Shown here piece after piece: positions 16,731 to 23,542 of a stretch of DNA of 39,324 bases; position 1 is the stretch's first letter; each line of letters opens with the position of its first letter. The DNA is from Bacteroidales bacterium (lineage in GTDB: Bacteria; Bacteroidota; Bacteroidia; Bacteroidales; WCHB1-69). The position numbers were made by a program, and so were the translations under genes. The stretch spans positions 1-39,324 of the forward strand of contig JAFXTE010000054.1 of assembly GCA_017525245.1 (NCBI GenBank), in the 5' to 3' direction. The notes beneath the pieces were generated by a model. That model ran no database searches and was not told where the DNA came from. It worked only from the letters and a program-made list of their open reading frames with translations.

Positions 16731-17498
16731 TTGTTCAACAGACCTCGCAGGATCTGGAGATGTGACGCGAAAAAGTTAAAAATAGAGGTCCCCTATAAAA
16801 ATACGAAAAAAATTTTATTATTTACTGTGGCTATCGTAATATATAGTGTCGTTGTTGTCTTACTACAACGTTCTGATGCAGAAATCCCCAATTGGTTATT
16901 TTGGGTGCTTTCTATTGCCCTTGTTGCAGTTTTAGCTTGGATTCGTAGCATTGGAAAGGGTCATTCAGAGAAATCTGAGGAAAAGAAGGATATTGTCAAA
17001 GAAGAAGAACATAACGATAACAACGGCAAAACACAACGCCCAAATTTCACCAAAGAAGAAATGATGGCTTTGGGCAGCATTGCGTTGTCATCTATCATTG
17101 TCAACGGAAGACCCGATGCACAAGCAGAGGTGACCATTATCAGCGAACTTGAAGGGTTCACACTTGATGATGTGAAAAATATGTATCAGAATCTGCAATC
17201 GGATTTAATGAAAAACGCCCAACTGTTGAAAACGCGATTTGCAGCAGATCCCGTTTCTTCGATGAATAAGAAGCTTTATGCTGCAGGTTTCCTTGCTACG
17301 GTCATCAAATCCAGAACTGATGGTGGAAGTCCTGAATTGGTTGAAGGATGGAAGAAAAATGTGGGGTATATCCTTGGGCTGCCTGGGATGGAAATGGATA
17401 ACATGGTTAAACTATACAATGGGTTTGAACACGGCAACATGAATCCTGATGATGCCTTTGTCATATTCGCATGGTTAAGCCAAGTGCAATATGCGTAA
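16731..17498 (+). CDS. Two-transmembrane protein with a helical C-terminal domain, possibly TerB-like
   Basis: A 255-residue protein. Two membrane segments lie at about residues 28-45 and 54-71, followed by a highly charged linker (72-100, rich in E and K) and a 150-residue helical domain. The helical part (ALGSIALSSIIVNGRPDAQ and following) is reminiscent of TerB-like tellurite-resistance domains, but I cannot confirm this by eye. No in-frame ATG exists before the membrane segments; the first is near 17060, so TTG 16731 is the only start I see that keeps them. The gene is AT-rich like its neighbours and may have arrived with the CAP/WG cluster. Confidence 0.7.
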   Translation: MFNRPRRIWRCDAKKLKIEVPYKNTKKILLFTVAIVIYSVVVVLLQRSDAEIPNWLFWVLSIALVAVLAWIRSIGKGHSEKSEEKKDIVKEEEHNDNNGKTQRPNFTKEEMMALGSIALSSIIVNGRPDAQAEVTIISELEGFTLDDVKNMYQNLQSDLMKNAQLLKTRFAADPVSSMNKKLYAAGFLATVIKSRTDGGSPELVEGWKKNVGYILGLPGMEMDNMVKLYNGFEHGNMNPDDAFVIFAWLSQVQYA

Positions 17499-17534
17499 AA
17501 CAACGAGCCGCAAGAGTTGATAAGAGTTACACAA

Positions 17535-17653
17535 AACTTACACCAGAGGAAGACCGGAGGAAGTCACCGTGCAGATCAGCCTTGACCCCAGCTGTGGAGA
17601 GCAAAGTAGTGAAACGGAAATGCATCGCAAACACCCACCCGACAAACGAATGA
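17535..17653 (+). pseudogene. 3' remnant of a second CAP gene
   Basis: Just after the two-TM gene, the sequence matches the last 35 or so codons of the intact CAP gene (14818-14913), from GAGGAAGTCACCGTGCAG to the stop at 17651-17653. A one-base shift near 17585 breaks the original frame in the middle. No CAP domain remains upstream of it. It shows that a whole CAP gene once lay here, or that the tail and leader were copied as a unit. Confidence 0.8.
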
Positions 17654-17674
17654 CTAAGTTGTCGGATTATTTTG

Positions 17675-17682
17675 TATATTTG
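17675..17682 (+). promoter_or_regulatory. Promoter of leader copy 2
   Basis: TATATTTG is identical to the box of leader copy 1 and lies 116 bases before the 109-residue gene. Confidence 0.75.
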
Positions 17683-17798
17683 CAGTGTCAAATTAAAGGT
17701 TAAAGGGTTAATTGGTTCGAAGGTTAACTTCTAACTACTAACTACTAACTGCTAACTAACAAGCGGTTGCGCCCGACACGGATTAAGGGACTGGAATT

Positions 17799-18128
17799 AT
17801 GAGCATGAGTAACAATAAATATCTGGAAACAGCAAAAATGGAAGATGACTTTTTCCGTTTTTTCATAGAAACGATGGTCGAGGAGATCGTGGTGAACAAC
17901 AAACCTTTTGACAGGTATAAGAAGCAATTAGAGAAACTCTGTATGGCAGAAGGGGTGGATTACGATAACTTGGAATGTGACCTTGAAGATTTCATCGAAA
18001 CGTTGCAAATAGGCCTGAAGGGTGATCCGTACGCGTCAACTTTAGGGATGGCTTTACTACTCCAAGATTGCGAAAAGTGTTATGTCAGCGAGCAGAAAGT
18101 AGAAGAAATCAGCAAGAAACTGTTATAA
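17799..18128 (+). CDS. Small cytosolic protein of unknown function
   Basis: A 109-residue acidic protein that I do not recognise. It has no signal peptide or membrane segment and looks mostly helical, with two cysteine-bearing stretches (LEKLCMAEG near residue 48 and LQDCEKCYVSEQ near 92). It starts behind leader copy 2 and ends 12 bases before the decayed CAP gene, so a promoter, a small soluble gene and a secreted CAP gene once formed a unit. A partner or immunity-like role is conceivable from this arrangement but nothing in the protein itself shows it. Confidence 0.65.
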   Translation: MSMSNNKYLETAKMEDDFFRFFIETMVEEIVVNNKPFDRYKKQLEKLCMAEGVDYDNLECDLEDFIETLQIGLKGDPYASTLGMALLLQDCEKCYVSEQKVEEISKKLL

Positions 18129-18140
18129 TTTTGATACGTT

Positions 18141-18780
18141 ATGAAAAAACTGCTGTCATTTATACTTTTTGCCTTCACATTCGCCGCCCCGGCACAGTCC
18201 GTAACAGTCTCAGGCGTGTTCGACTAAGACGAGGCGAAAGCCATGGTGCGCGCAATCAACAAGGCCAGGATGAACAAAGGTCTGAAAACCCTGAAAATGG
18301 AGCAAGGGCTTACCGATGCCACTATGCTGCGCGCAGCGGAATATTCCAGCCAATGCCTTCCTTTTGATGAAAATAAACCATCGTGACAACGAAAGACCTA
18401 ACGGAAAGAAATTCAGCACTCTGATAGAAGAACACTACCCATGCCTCATTATATCGCGATGATAACTGCAACATTGTTTTACTGTTTTCCAATCATATCA
18501 ATGCCAACTCTGTGATTCCATCTAAGAAATGGAAAGTAATAACACAAGTGGGCACTGCAAATGGAAAAAAGACTACATTTCTCACAAAAGAAGAAATCAA
18601 CTCATACGAATTTCCGCAAACTGAAAAGCGTAAATACCATATACATTAAGGGTCATACGAGACCCAGCGAACAAGGGCCGTTCAGCATCTTACAAAAAAT
18701 ACAAGGAGAGTCTGAAAGGCGAAAATCTCGTAGAAGGTCATATAGAACCGATTTCCCACCCGCCCGAAAAATAATTCAGG
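18141..18780 (+). pseudogene. Decayed paralogue of the secreted CAP protein
   Basis: The 5' end is well kept: ATG 18141 opens MKKLLSFILFAFTFAAPAQ, then SVTVSGVFD, where a single base change makes TAA at 18224-18226 in place of the tyrosine codon of the intact gene. Similarity continues past the stop (DEAKAMVRAINKAR, then KTLKMEQGLTDATMLRAAEY), then through RPNGKKFSTLIEEHY and TQVGTANGKKTTFLTKEE, and into the second domain (GHTRPSEQGPFSILQK, then KGENLVEGH in a shifted frame). Several deletions and frameshifts separate these blocks. The GEN/SPGHRANIL end is missing or beyond recognition. It is clearly not functional. Confidence 0.88.
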
Positions 18781-18821
18781 TGATTGTCAAGAAAAAACAT
18801 AATCTTCAACACCTCAGATAG

Positions 18822-18848
18822 TTACACAATCAAATAAATATTGTGTAA
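18822..18848. repeat. Perfect 9-bp inverted repeat
   Basis: TTACACAAT (18822-18830) and ATTGTGTAA (18840-18848) are separated by nine bases. No T run follows, so an operator is as likely as a terminator hairpin. It lies about 90 bases ahead of the promoter of the response regulator gene. Confidence 0.7.
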
Positions 18849-18933
18849 TATTTCAACAACCTTGTTTTTCCTCCTCTCTCAAATTATTTTTACTGAATTT
18901 TTAAAAAAAAGACGAAACATTGATTATTTTTTA

Positions 18934-18941
18934 TATCTTTG
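18934..18941 (+). promoter_or_regulatory. Promoter of the response regulator gene
   Basis: TATCTTTG matches TAnnTTTG. The start codon is 117 bases further on, giving an unusually long AT-rich leader of about 110 bases. No further motif was recognised in the leader. Confidence 0.75.
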
Positions 18942-19057
18942 CAGCTGTTTTTTTGGAATGCTATTTTGCTTAATTGTAAACGATTTCCAGAAACCATTTT
19001 ATTAATAAAAAGTTGCAAAAATTAAATATGAATTATAATTATTAAAATGCGATTGTT

Positions 19058-19834
19058 ATGAAATTAAAAAAAGAAAAAGTGATGTTAGTGGACAGCAGTG
19101 ACAATCTACGTCATGTGATCAAAGATTATTTGGAAATGTCCGGATATGACGTGATAGATTACAACGGAGGACTGGATGCAAACAAATCCTTCAACAAGGG
19201 GCTGTTTGACATTTGCATCATTGACGTGGCACTCAAAAACTACGACGGCTTCAAATTATTGCAAAACATGCGTAAGTTGGACAAGAACGTGCCTATTATC
19301 ATCCTTTCCTCATATACCTCTAAGGAGGATCGCATCAAAGGGTTCACTTTGGGATGCGACGATTATATTACAAAACCTTTCAGCATCGAGGAATTGGGCT
19401 TACGTATGCAGGCCATCCTGCGCCGCTGCCAAAACAATGCTCCGCGTGAATATGTGAACGAGGATGAGGTCATCAAATTCGGCAATTTCTCCCTGAATTA
19501 CACCGAAATGCAGCTGATCCACCCGAAAATCACACGCACGCTTACACGCAAGGAATGCGAACTGCTGAAGCTGTTGCTTGACCACAAGAACAAACTCGTC
19601 CCTCGCGAAATCATCCTCCGCGAAGTGTGGGGCGAAGACGACAACACCACGAGCCGCAGCATGGACGTGTTCATGACCAAACTCCGCGGCTATATCCTTG
19701 TCGATTACGAAGACAAAGTCCTGCCCAAGAAGGACGGCGAACGTAAAGTGAAATACAAAGACGGTTTCCAACCGACCGTGGAAATCTGCAATATCCACGG
19801 CACCGGCTTTATGATGAGAGTGCTTGAGAATTAG
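19058..19834 (+). CDS. Orphan OmpR-family response regulator
   Basis: A 258-residue two-domain regulator. The receiver domain has the phospho-acceptor D56, the conserved lysine K106 in DDYITKPF, and serine in place of the switch threonine. The acidic pocket reads VDSSD, so the second of the two usual acids is serine, which may weaken metal binding. The C-terminal winged-helix domain shows LTRKECELLKLLLDHKNKLV and the recognition-helix region SRSMDVFMTKLR. It resembles the RprY-like regulators of Bacteroides in size and layout, but identity is not certain. No histidine kinase gene is next to it, so it is an orphan here. Confidence 0.92.
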   Translation: MKLKKEKVMLVDSSDNLRHVIKDYLEMSGYDVIDYNGGLDANKSFNKGLFDICIIDVALKNYDGFKLLQNMRKLDKNVPIIILSSYTSKEDRIKGFTLGCDDYITKPFSIEELGLRMQAILRRCQNNAPREYVNEDEVIKFGNFSLNYTEMQLIHPKITRTLTRKECELLKLLLDHKNKLVPREIILREVWGEDDNTTSRSMDVFMTKLRGYILVDYEDKVLPKKDGERKVKYKDGFQPTVEICNIHGTGFMMRVLEN

Positions 19835-19883
19835 GACTTAAGACTTAAGACTTGAGACTTGAGACTTGAGACTTGAGACTTGA
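19835..19883. repeat. Seven tandem copies of a 7-bp unit
   Basis: Seven heptamers follow the regulator stop codon directly: two GACTTAA and five GACTTGA. The next 50 bases contain CTAAAGTCC and CTCAGTC pieces that are partly complementary, so the transcript end could fold back. Confidence 0.85.
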
Positions 19884-19963
19884 GATGTAAAGGATAATAC
19901 AAATCTAAAGTCCTCAGTCCAAAGTCCTCAGTCTAAAGTATAAAACATAGATTAACGATTAAC

Positions 19964-20827
19964 ATGTCAAATATCGACAAACTATTTGCAAGCGTGGCTG
20001 AAAAAGGTCACGTGTGTGTCGGGTTGGACACCGATGTCTCTTACCTGCCAGACCATCTTGCACAACAATTCCCCAACATTGATGACGGGCTTTTTGCCTT
20101 CAACAAAGCCATCATCGACAGCACTCTGGACGTGAGTGCGTGCTATAAAGTACAAATCGCCTACTACGAAGCATACGGCATGGCCGGCTTGCGCGCCTAC
20201 TGCCGCACCCTCGCCTACCTGCGCGAGAAGAAGGCCGTCATCATCGCCGACATCAAGCGCGGCGACATCGCCAAAACCGCCGAGATGTACGCCAAGGCGC
20301 ATTTCACTGGTGAGTTTGAGGCCGACTTCATCACGCTGAGTCCGTATATGGGTCTCGACAGCTTGTCTCCGTATCTTCCTTATATTAAGGATAACGGCAA
20401 GGGCGTGTTCGTGCTTATCCGCACCTCTAACGAGGGCGCAAAGGATATCGAGTACCTGCCAACGGAGAACGGCAAGCGCGTCTATCATGTCGTGGGTGAG
20501 AAGCTGCAACAGCTGGGCAAGGACTTCATCGGCTATTGCGGTTACTCCGCCATTGGCGGCGTGATGGGCTGCACCCATCCTGACGAGGCCGCGGAAATCC
20601 GCAACATGCTCGACACCACCTTCTTCCTCATCCCCGGCTACGGTGCCCAAGGCGGCAAGGCCGAAGACATCGCCAAGTACCTCCGCAACGGCAACGGCGG
20701 CGTGGTCAACTCCTCCCGCGGCATCCTCCTCGCCTACCGCAAGCAGGAGAACGGTGCGGCAAACTTCGCCGACTGCGCCCGCGCCGAAGCCATCAGAATG
20801 AGGGACGATATAAGAAACTATCTGTAA
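19964..20827 (+). CDS. pyrF: Orotidine 5'-phosphate decarboxylase
   Basis: A 287-residue decarboxylase catalysing the last step of UMP synthesis from orotidine monophosphate. The catalytic signature ADIKRGDI is at residues 95-102, with D96, K98 and D101 corresponding to the active-site acid-lysine-acid set. Its length and the segment LSPYMGLDSL place it in the longer (type 2) subfamily. The gene is alone, 130 bases after the regulator, with no TAnnTTTG box recognised upstream. A GC-rich hairpin follows. Confidence 0.96.
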   Translation: MSNIDKLFASVAEKGHVCVGLDTDVSYLPDHLAQQFPNIDDGLFAFNKAIIDSTLDVSACYKVQIAYYEAYGMAGLRAYCRTLAYLREKKAVIIADIKRGDIAKTAEMYAKAHFTGEFEADFITLSPYMGLDSLSPYLPYIKDNGKGVFVLIRTSNEGAKDIEYLPTENGKRVYHVVGEKLQQLGKDFIGYCGYSAIGGVMGCTHPDEAAEIRNMLDTTFFLIPGYGAQGGKAEDIAKYLRNGNGGVVNSSRGILLAYRKQENGAANFADCARAEAIRMRDDIRNYL

Positions 20828-20837
20828 AATCGTAAGC

Positions 20838-20867
20838 ATACCCCCCTGCCCCCCTAAAGGGGGGTAT
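20838..20867. repeat. GC-rich hairpin repeat after pyrF
   Basis: CCCCCC-TAAA-GGGGGG (20849-20864) is preceded by ATACCCCCCTG, which can pair alternatively with GGGGGGTAT. The same motif, in reverse orientation, occurs before nadA (22453-22492). No T run follows, so it is a repeat-type hairpin that may still block exonucleases or terminate. Confidence 0.75.
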
Positions 20868-20904
20868 TACGCCCCATAAACTCACCATCCTGTAATCTAT
20901 AACT

Positions 20905-20968
20905 CCTAAACTCTAAACCTTTAAACTCTAACCCTCAATAACCAATAACCACTAACCAATAACCTTTC
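20905..20968. repeat. AACTCTAAACC / AACCAATAACC microrepeats before rseP
   Basis: The spacer contains imperfect copies of AAACTCTAA followed by AACCAATAACCACTAACC. It extends to within a few bases of the rseP start codon. Confidence 0.65.
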
Positions 20969-20973
20969 AAGAA

Positions 20974-22362
20974 ATGGGTATATCAATGCAAATCCTCGGC
21001 CTTCTGGCCAGCCTGACGTTCTTAGTAATCACCCACGAACTCGGGCATTTCACTTTCGCGAAGCTATTCAAGACCCGCGTGGATCAATTCTACGTTTTCT
21101 TCAACCCTGGACTCTCGTTGATCCGGATGAAACGTTTCAACGGGAAGATGCACTTCAGCTTCTTTTCCGGAAAGGCGCCCGAAGAATGGGCCAACCATCC
21201 CGAATCCACCGAATGGGGACTCGGTTGGCTGCCCCTCGGCGGCTACTGCTCCATCAACGGCATGGTGGATGAGACCACCAAAGCCAGCGACTTGAGCAGC
21301 GAGGTGCATCCGTGGGAGTTCCGCGCGAAACCCGCATGGCAGCGCTTTTTCATCATCATCGGCGGCGTTTTGGTCAATTTCCTCACGGCTATCATTATAT
21401 ATATATTGATGTGCTTCACGTGGGGCAACGACTACATCCCGCTCGAAAACGCCAAATACGGTCTGGAATTCTCGCAAGAGATGCAAAATGCCGGCTTCCA
21501 AAACGGCGACAAAGTGCTCTTGGTTGATACCACGCATCCGAAGACCCTCGGCGACTTCGCCAACACGGTGCTTCTCGACAACGTGAAAACCGTGACGGTG
21601 GAGCGTGACGGAAAGGAAGTGGTCATCAACATCCCGAAAGACCTGCCCAGAAAGGTAGTTGGCGCGGGCAGCTCATCGCTGTTCTGCAACTACCGCATCC
21701 CGTTCGTCATCGACAGCGTGTTGGCAGGCACACCGGCGGAAAAGGCCGGATTGATGAAGGGCGACTCGCTCGTCGGCATCAACGACTCCGCGATGTTCTG
21801 CTTCTTCGATTTCAAAAACGTCTTCAACGAGAACAAGAACAACGAGTTGCAAATCGACTATATGCGTGGCGACAGTCTCTGTCACACGATGCTCACCCTC
21901 GACTCTGTCGGCAACATGGGCGTGGCCTACCGTCAGCCCTCCGACTTCTTTGACGTGGTGCATGTGGACTACACCTTCTGGCAGTCCATCCCGACTGGCA
22001 TCTCACAGGGATTCAGCACGTTAGGCAACTACGTCAAGCAATTCAAGATCGTGTTCACGAAGGAGGGTGCCACGCAGTTGGGCAGCTTCCTGACCATCGG
22101 CAGCATCTTCCCGAAAGTGTGGGACTGGTACCGCTTCTGGAGCATGACTGCCCTTTTAGGCATCATCCTCGCCTTCATGAACATCATCCCGATTCCGGGT
22201 CTCGACGGCGGCTACATCCTCTTCATCCTCGTGGAGATGATCACCGGCAAGAAGCCCTCCGACAAGTTCCTCAGCGTCGCCAACACCATCGGCTTCGTGC
22301 TGCTCATCGCCCTGATGGTCTATGCGTTAGGGCTGGACTTCCGACGGTTCATCTTCAAATAA
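20974..22362 (+). CDS. rseP: RseP-family site-2 intramembrane metalloprotease
   Basis: A 462-residue M50-family zinc protease that cuts transmembrane anti-sigma factors or signal peptides inside the membrane. The zinc motif HELGH is at residues 21-25 in the first membrane segment, and the third zinc ligand lies in the C-terminal LDGG motif at 410-413 (PIPGLDGGYILF). A periplasmic PDZ domain (AGTPAEKAGLMKGDSLVGI) lies between, and membrane segments occur near residues 120-140, 390-410 and the C terminus. A second ATG four codons in (20986) is an equally good start. Neighbours do not form an obvious operon. Confidence 0.94.
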   Translation: MGISMQILGLLASLTFLVITHELGHFTFAKLFKTRVDQFYVFFNPGLSLIRMKRFNGKMHFSFFSGKAPEEWANHPESTEWGLGWLPLGGYCSINGMVDETTKASDLSSEVHPWEFRAKPAWQRFFIIIGGVLVNFLTAIIIYILMCFTWGNDYIPLENAKYGLEFSQEMQNAGFQNGDKVLLVDTTHPKTLGDFANTVLLDNVKTVTVERDGKEVVINIPKDLPRKVVGAGSSSLFCNYRIPFVIDSVLAGTPAEKAGLMKGDSLVGINDSAMFCFFDFKNVFNENKNNELQIDYMRGDSLCHTMLTLDSVGNMGVAYRQPSDFFDVVHVDYTFWQSIPTGISQGFSTLGNYVKQFKIVFTKEGATQLGSFLTIGSIFPKVWDWYRFWSMTALLGIILAFMNIIPIPGLDGGYILFILVEMITGKKPSDKFLSVANTIGFVLLIALMVYALGLDFRRFIFK

Positions 22363-22437
22363 TGTAGAATGAAGAATGTAAAATGTAGAATAATTCTGAA
22401 TGATGAATGATGAATGTTGAATAATGAATAATGAATG
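22363..22437. repeat. GAATGATGAAT-type microrepeats
   Basis: Imperfect copies of GAATGATGAATG, GAATAATGAATAATG and GTAGAATGAAGAATG follow rseP. Similar wording recurs after gyrB (29662-29700). Confidence 0.75.
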
Positions 22438-22561
22438 GGTCGAAGGACCATTCCCCCCTTTAGGGGGGATGCCCGAAGGGCAGGGGGGTAAATAAGCAGC
22501 CCCGAAGGGGCAAGACGCGCGAAGCGCTAATGACCCCACACAAGCGAAGCGCAGTGTGGGG
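22438..22561 (+). repeat. Chain of six hairpins in the nadA leader
   Basis: Six stems follow one another: GGTC-GAAG-GACC (22438-22449), CCCCCC-TTTA-GGGGGG (22453-22468), TGCCC-GAA-GGGCA (22470-22482), GCCCC-GAA-GGGGC (22499-22511), GCGC-GAA-GCGC (22517-22527), and CCCCACAC/GTGTGGGG (22534-22561) enclosing a GC-GAA-GC. Five of the six centre on GAA. The chain ends 26 bases before the nadA start. It could be a dispersed repeat cluster or a structured RNA leader. Confidence 0.8.
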
Positions 22562-22587
22562 CCAGTAAACCGAAAACCGAAAACCGT

Positions 22588-23508
22588 ATGAACAACGACG
22601 AACTCAAAACCGAAATCGCTCGCCTGAAACGCGAGAAGAACGCCATCATCCTGGCGCATTACTACACCCTGCCCGAAGTGCAGGAAGTGGCCGACTTCGT
22701 GGGCGACAGTCTGGGACTGGCCCGCAAGGCCGCCGAAACGCAGGCCGACATTATCCTCTTCGCCGGCGTACATTTCATGGCGGAAACGGCCAAAATACTC
22801 AACCCCACGCGCAAGGTGCTCGTGCCCGACATGAGCGCGGGCTGCTCGCTGGCGAACAGCTGCAAAGCCGAAAAACTCGCCGAATTCAAGGCGAAACACC
22901 CCGACCACAAAGTGCTGGCGTACGTCAACTGCACGGCAGCAGTGAAAGCCCAGTGCGACCTAATCGTCACCTCCGGAAACGCCCTGAAGCTCGTCAACCA
23001 GCTGCCCAAGGACGAGAAGATCATCTTCGTGCCCGACGGCAACCTCGGCGACTACATCAACCGGATGACGGGCCGCGAAATGCTCCTGTGGGACGGTGCC
23101 TGCTGCGTTCACGACCACTACGAGGTGGAGGATCTGGAGAAAGCCAAGGCAGAGCATCCCGACGCCATCGTGGTGGCGCACCCCGAGTGCCGCCGCGAGC
23201 TGCTCGAGAAGGTAGATTTCATCGGCTCCACCGCCGCCATGCTCAACTACATCAGTGAAAGCGATGCCAAAGAGTTCATCGTCGTCACCGAGAGCGGTAT
23301 CATCTACGAGATGCAGAAGCGCAACCCTGACAAGAAGCTCTACACGCTCTACAACGGCGCGGTCAAGCACGACTGCGTGAACATGAAGAAGAACAATCTC
23401 CTGAACATCTACGCCGCCCTCCTCGAAGAGCAGCCGGAGCTCATTATGGACGAGGAGCTGCGGAAGAAGGCACTTGTGCCGATACAAAGGATGTTAGAGA
23501 TGAGCTAA
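22588..23508 (+). CDS. nadA: Quinolinate synthase
   Basis: A 306-residue [4Fe-4S] enzyme that condenses iminoaspartate with dihydroxyacetone phosphate to quinolinate in NAD synthesis. Family motifs are AHYYTLPEVQE, GDSLGLA, DMSAGCSLA, PDGNLG and TAAMLNYI. The likely cluster ligands are C86, C173 and C263, with the 87- and 90-residue spacing expected for the family. The length fits. Partner genes nadB and nadC are not in the window. The long hairpin-rich leader ahead of it has no recognisable promoter box, so its expression may depend on that structure or on read-through from rseP. Confidence 0.96.
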   Translation: MNNDELKTEIARLKREKNAIILAHYYTLPEVQEVADFVGDSLGLARKAAETQADIILFAGVHFMAETAKILNPTRKVLVPDMSAGCSLANSCKAEKLAEFKAKHPDHKVLAYVNCTAAVKAQCDLIVTSGNALKLVNQLPKDEKIIFVPDGNLGDYINRMTGREMLLWDGACCVHDHYEVEDLEKAKAEHPDAIVVAHPECRRELLEKVDFIGSTAAMLNYISESDAKEFIVVTESGIIYEMQKRNPDKKLYTLYNGAVKHDCVNMKKNNLLNIYAALLEEQPELIMDEELRKKALVPIQRMLEMS

Positions 23509-23542
23509 CAATATGCGAATCTGACTAAACAATTAAAAAAAT

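Larger units (their letters stand above)
17535..17798 (+). repeat. CAP-tail/promoter/leader duplication, copy 2
   Basis: The second copy of the segment at 14812-15118. It again has the CAP 3' end, the TATATTTG promoter followed by GTCAAATTAA, microrepeats of TAACTAC type, and the leader GGTTGCGCCCGACACG at about 17763-17778 before an ATG (17799). The microrepeat part is much shorter than in copy 1. Confidence 0.8.

Noticed and set aside
18561-18821. 86-codon plus-strand frame as an independent gene
   Set aside because: Its pieces match the CAP family in alternating frames, so it is part of the decayed CAP pseudogene.
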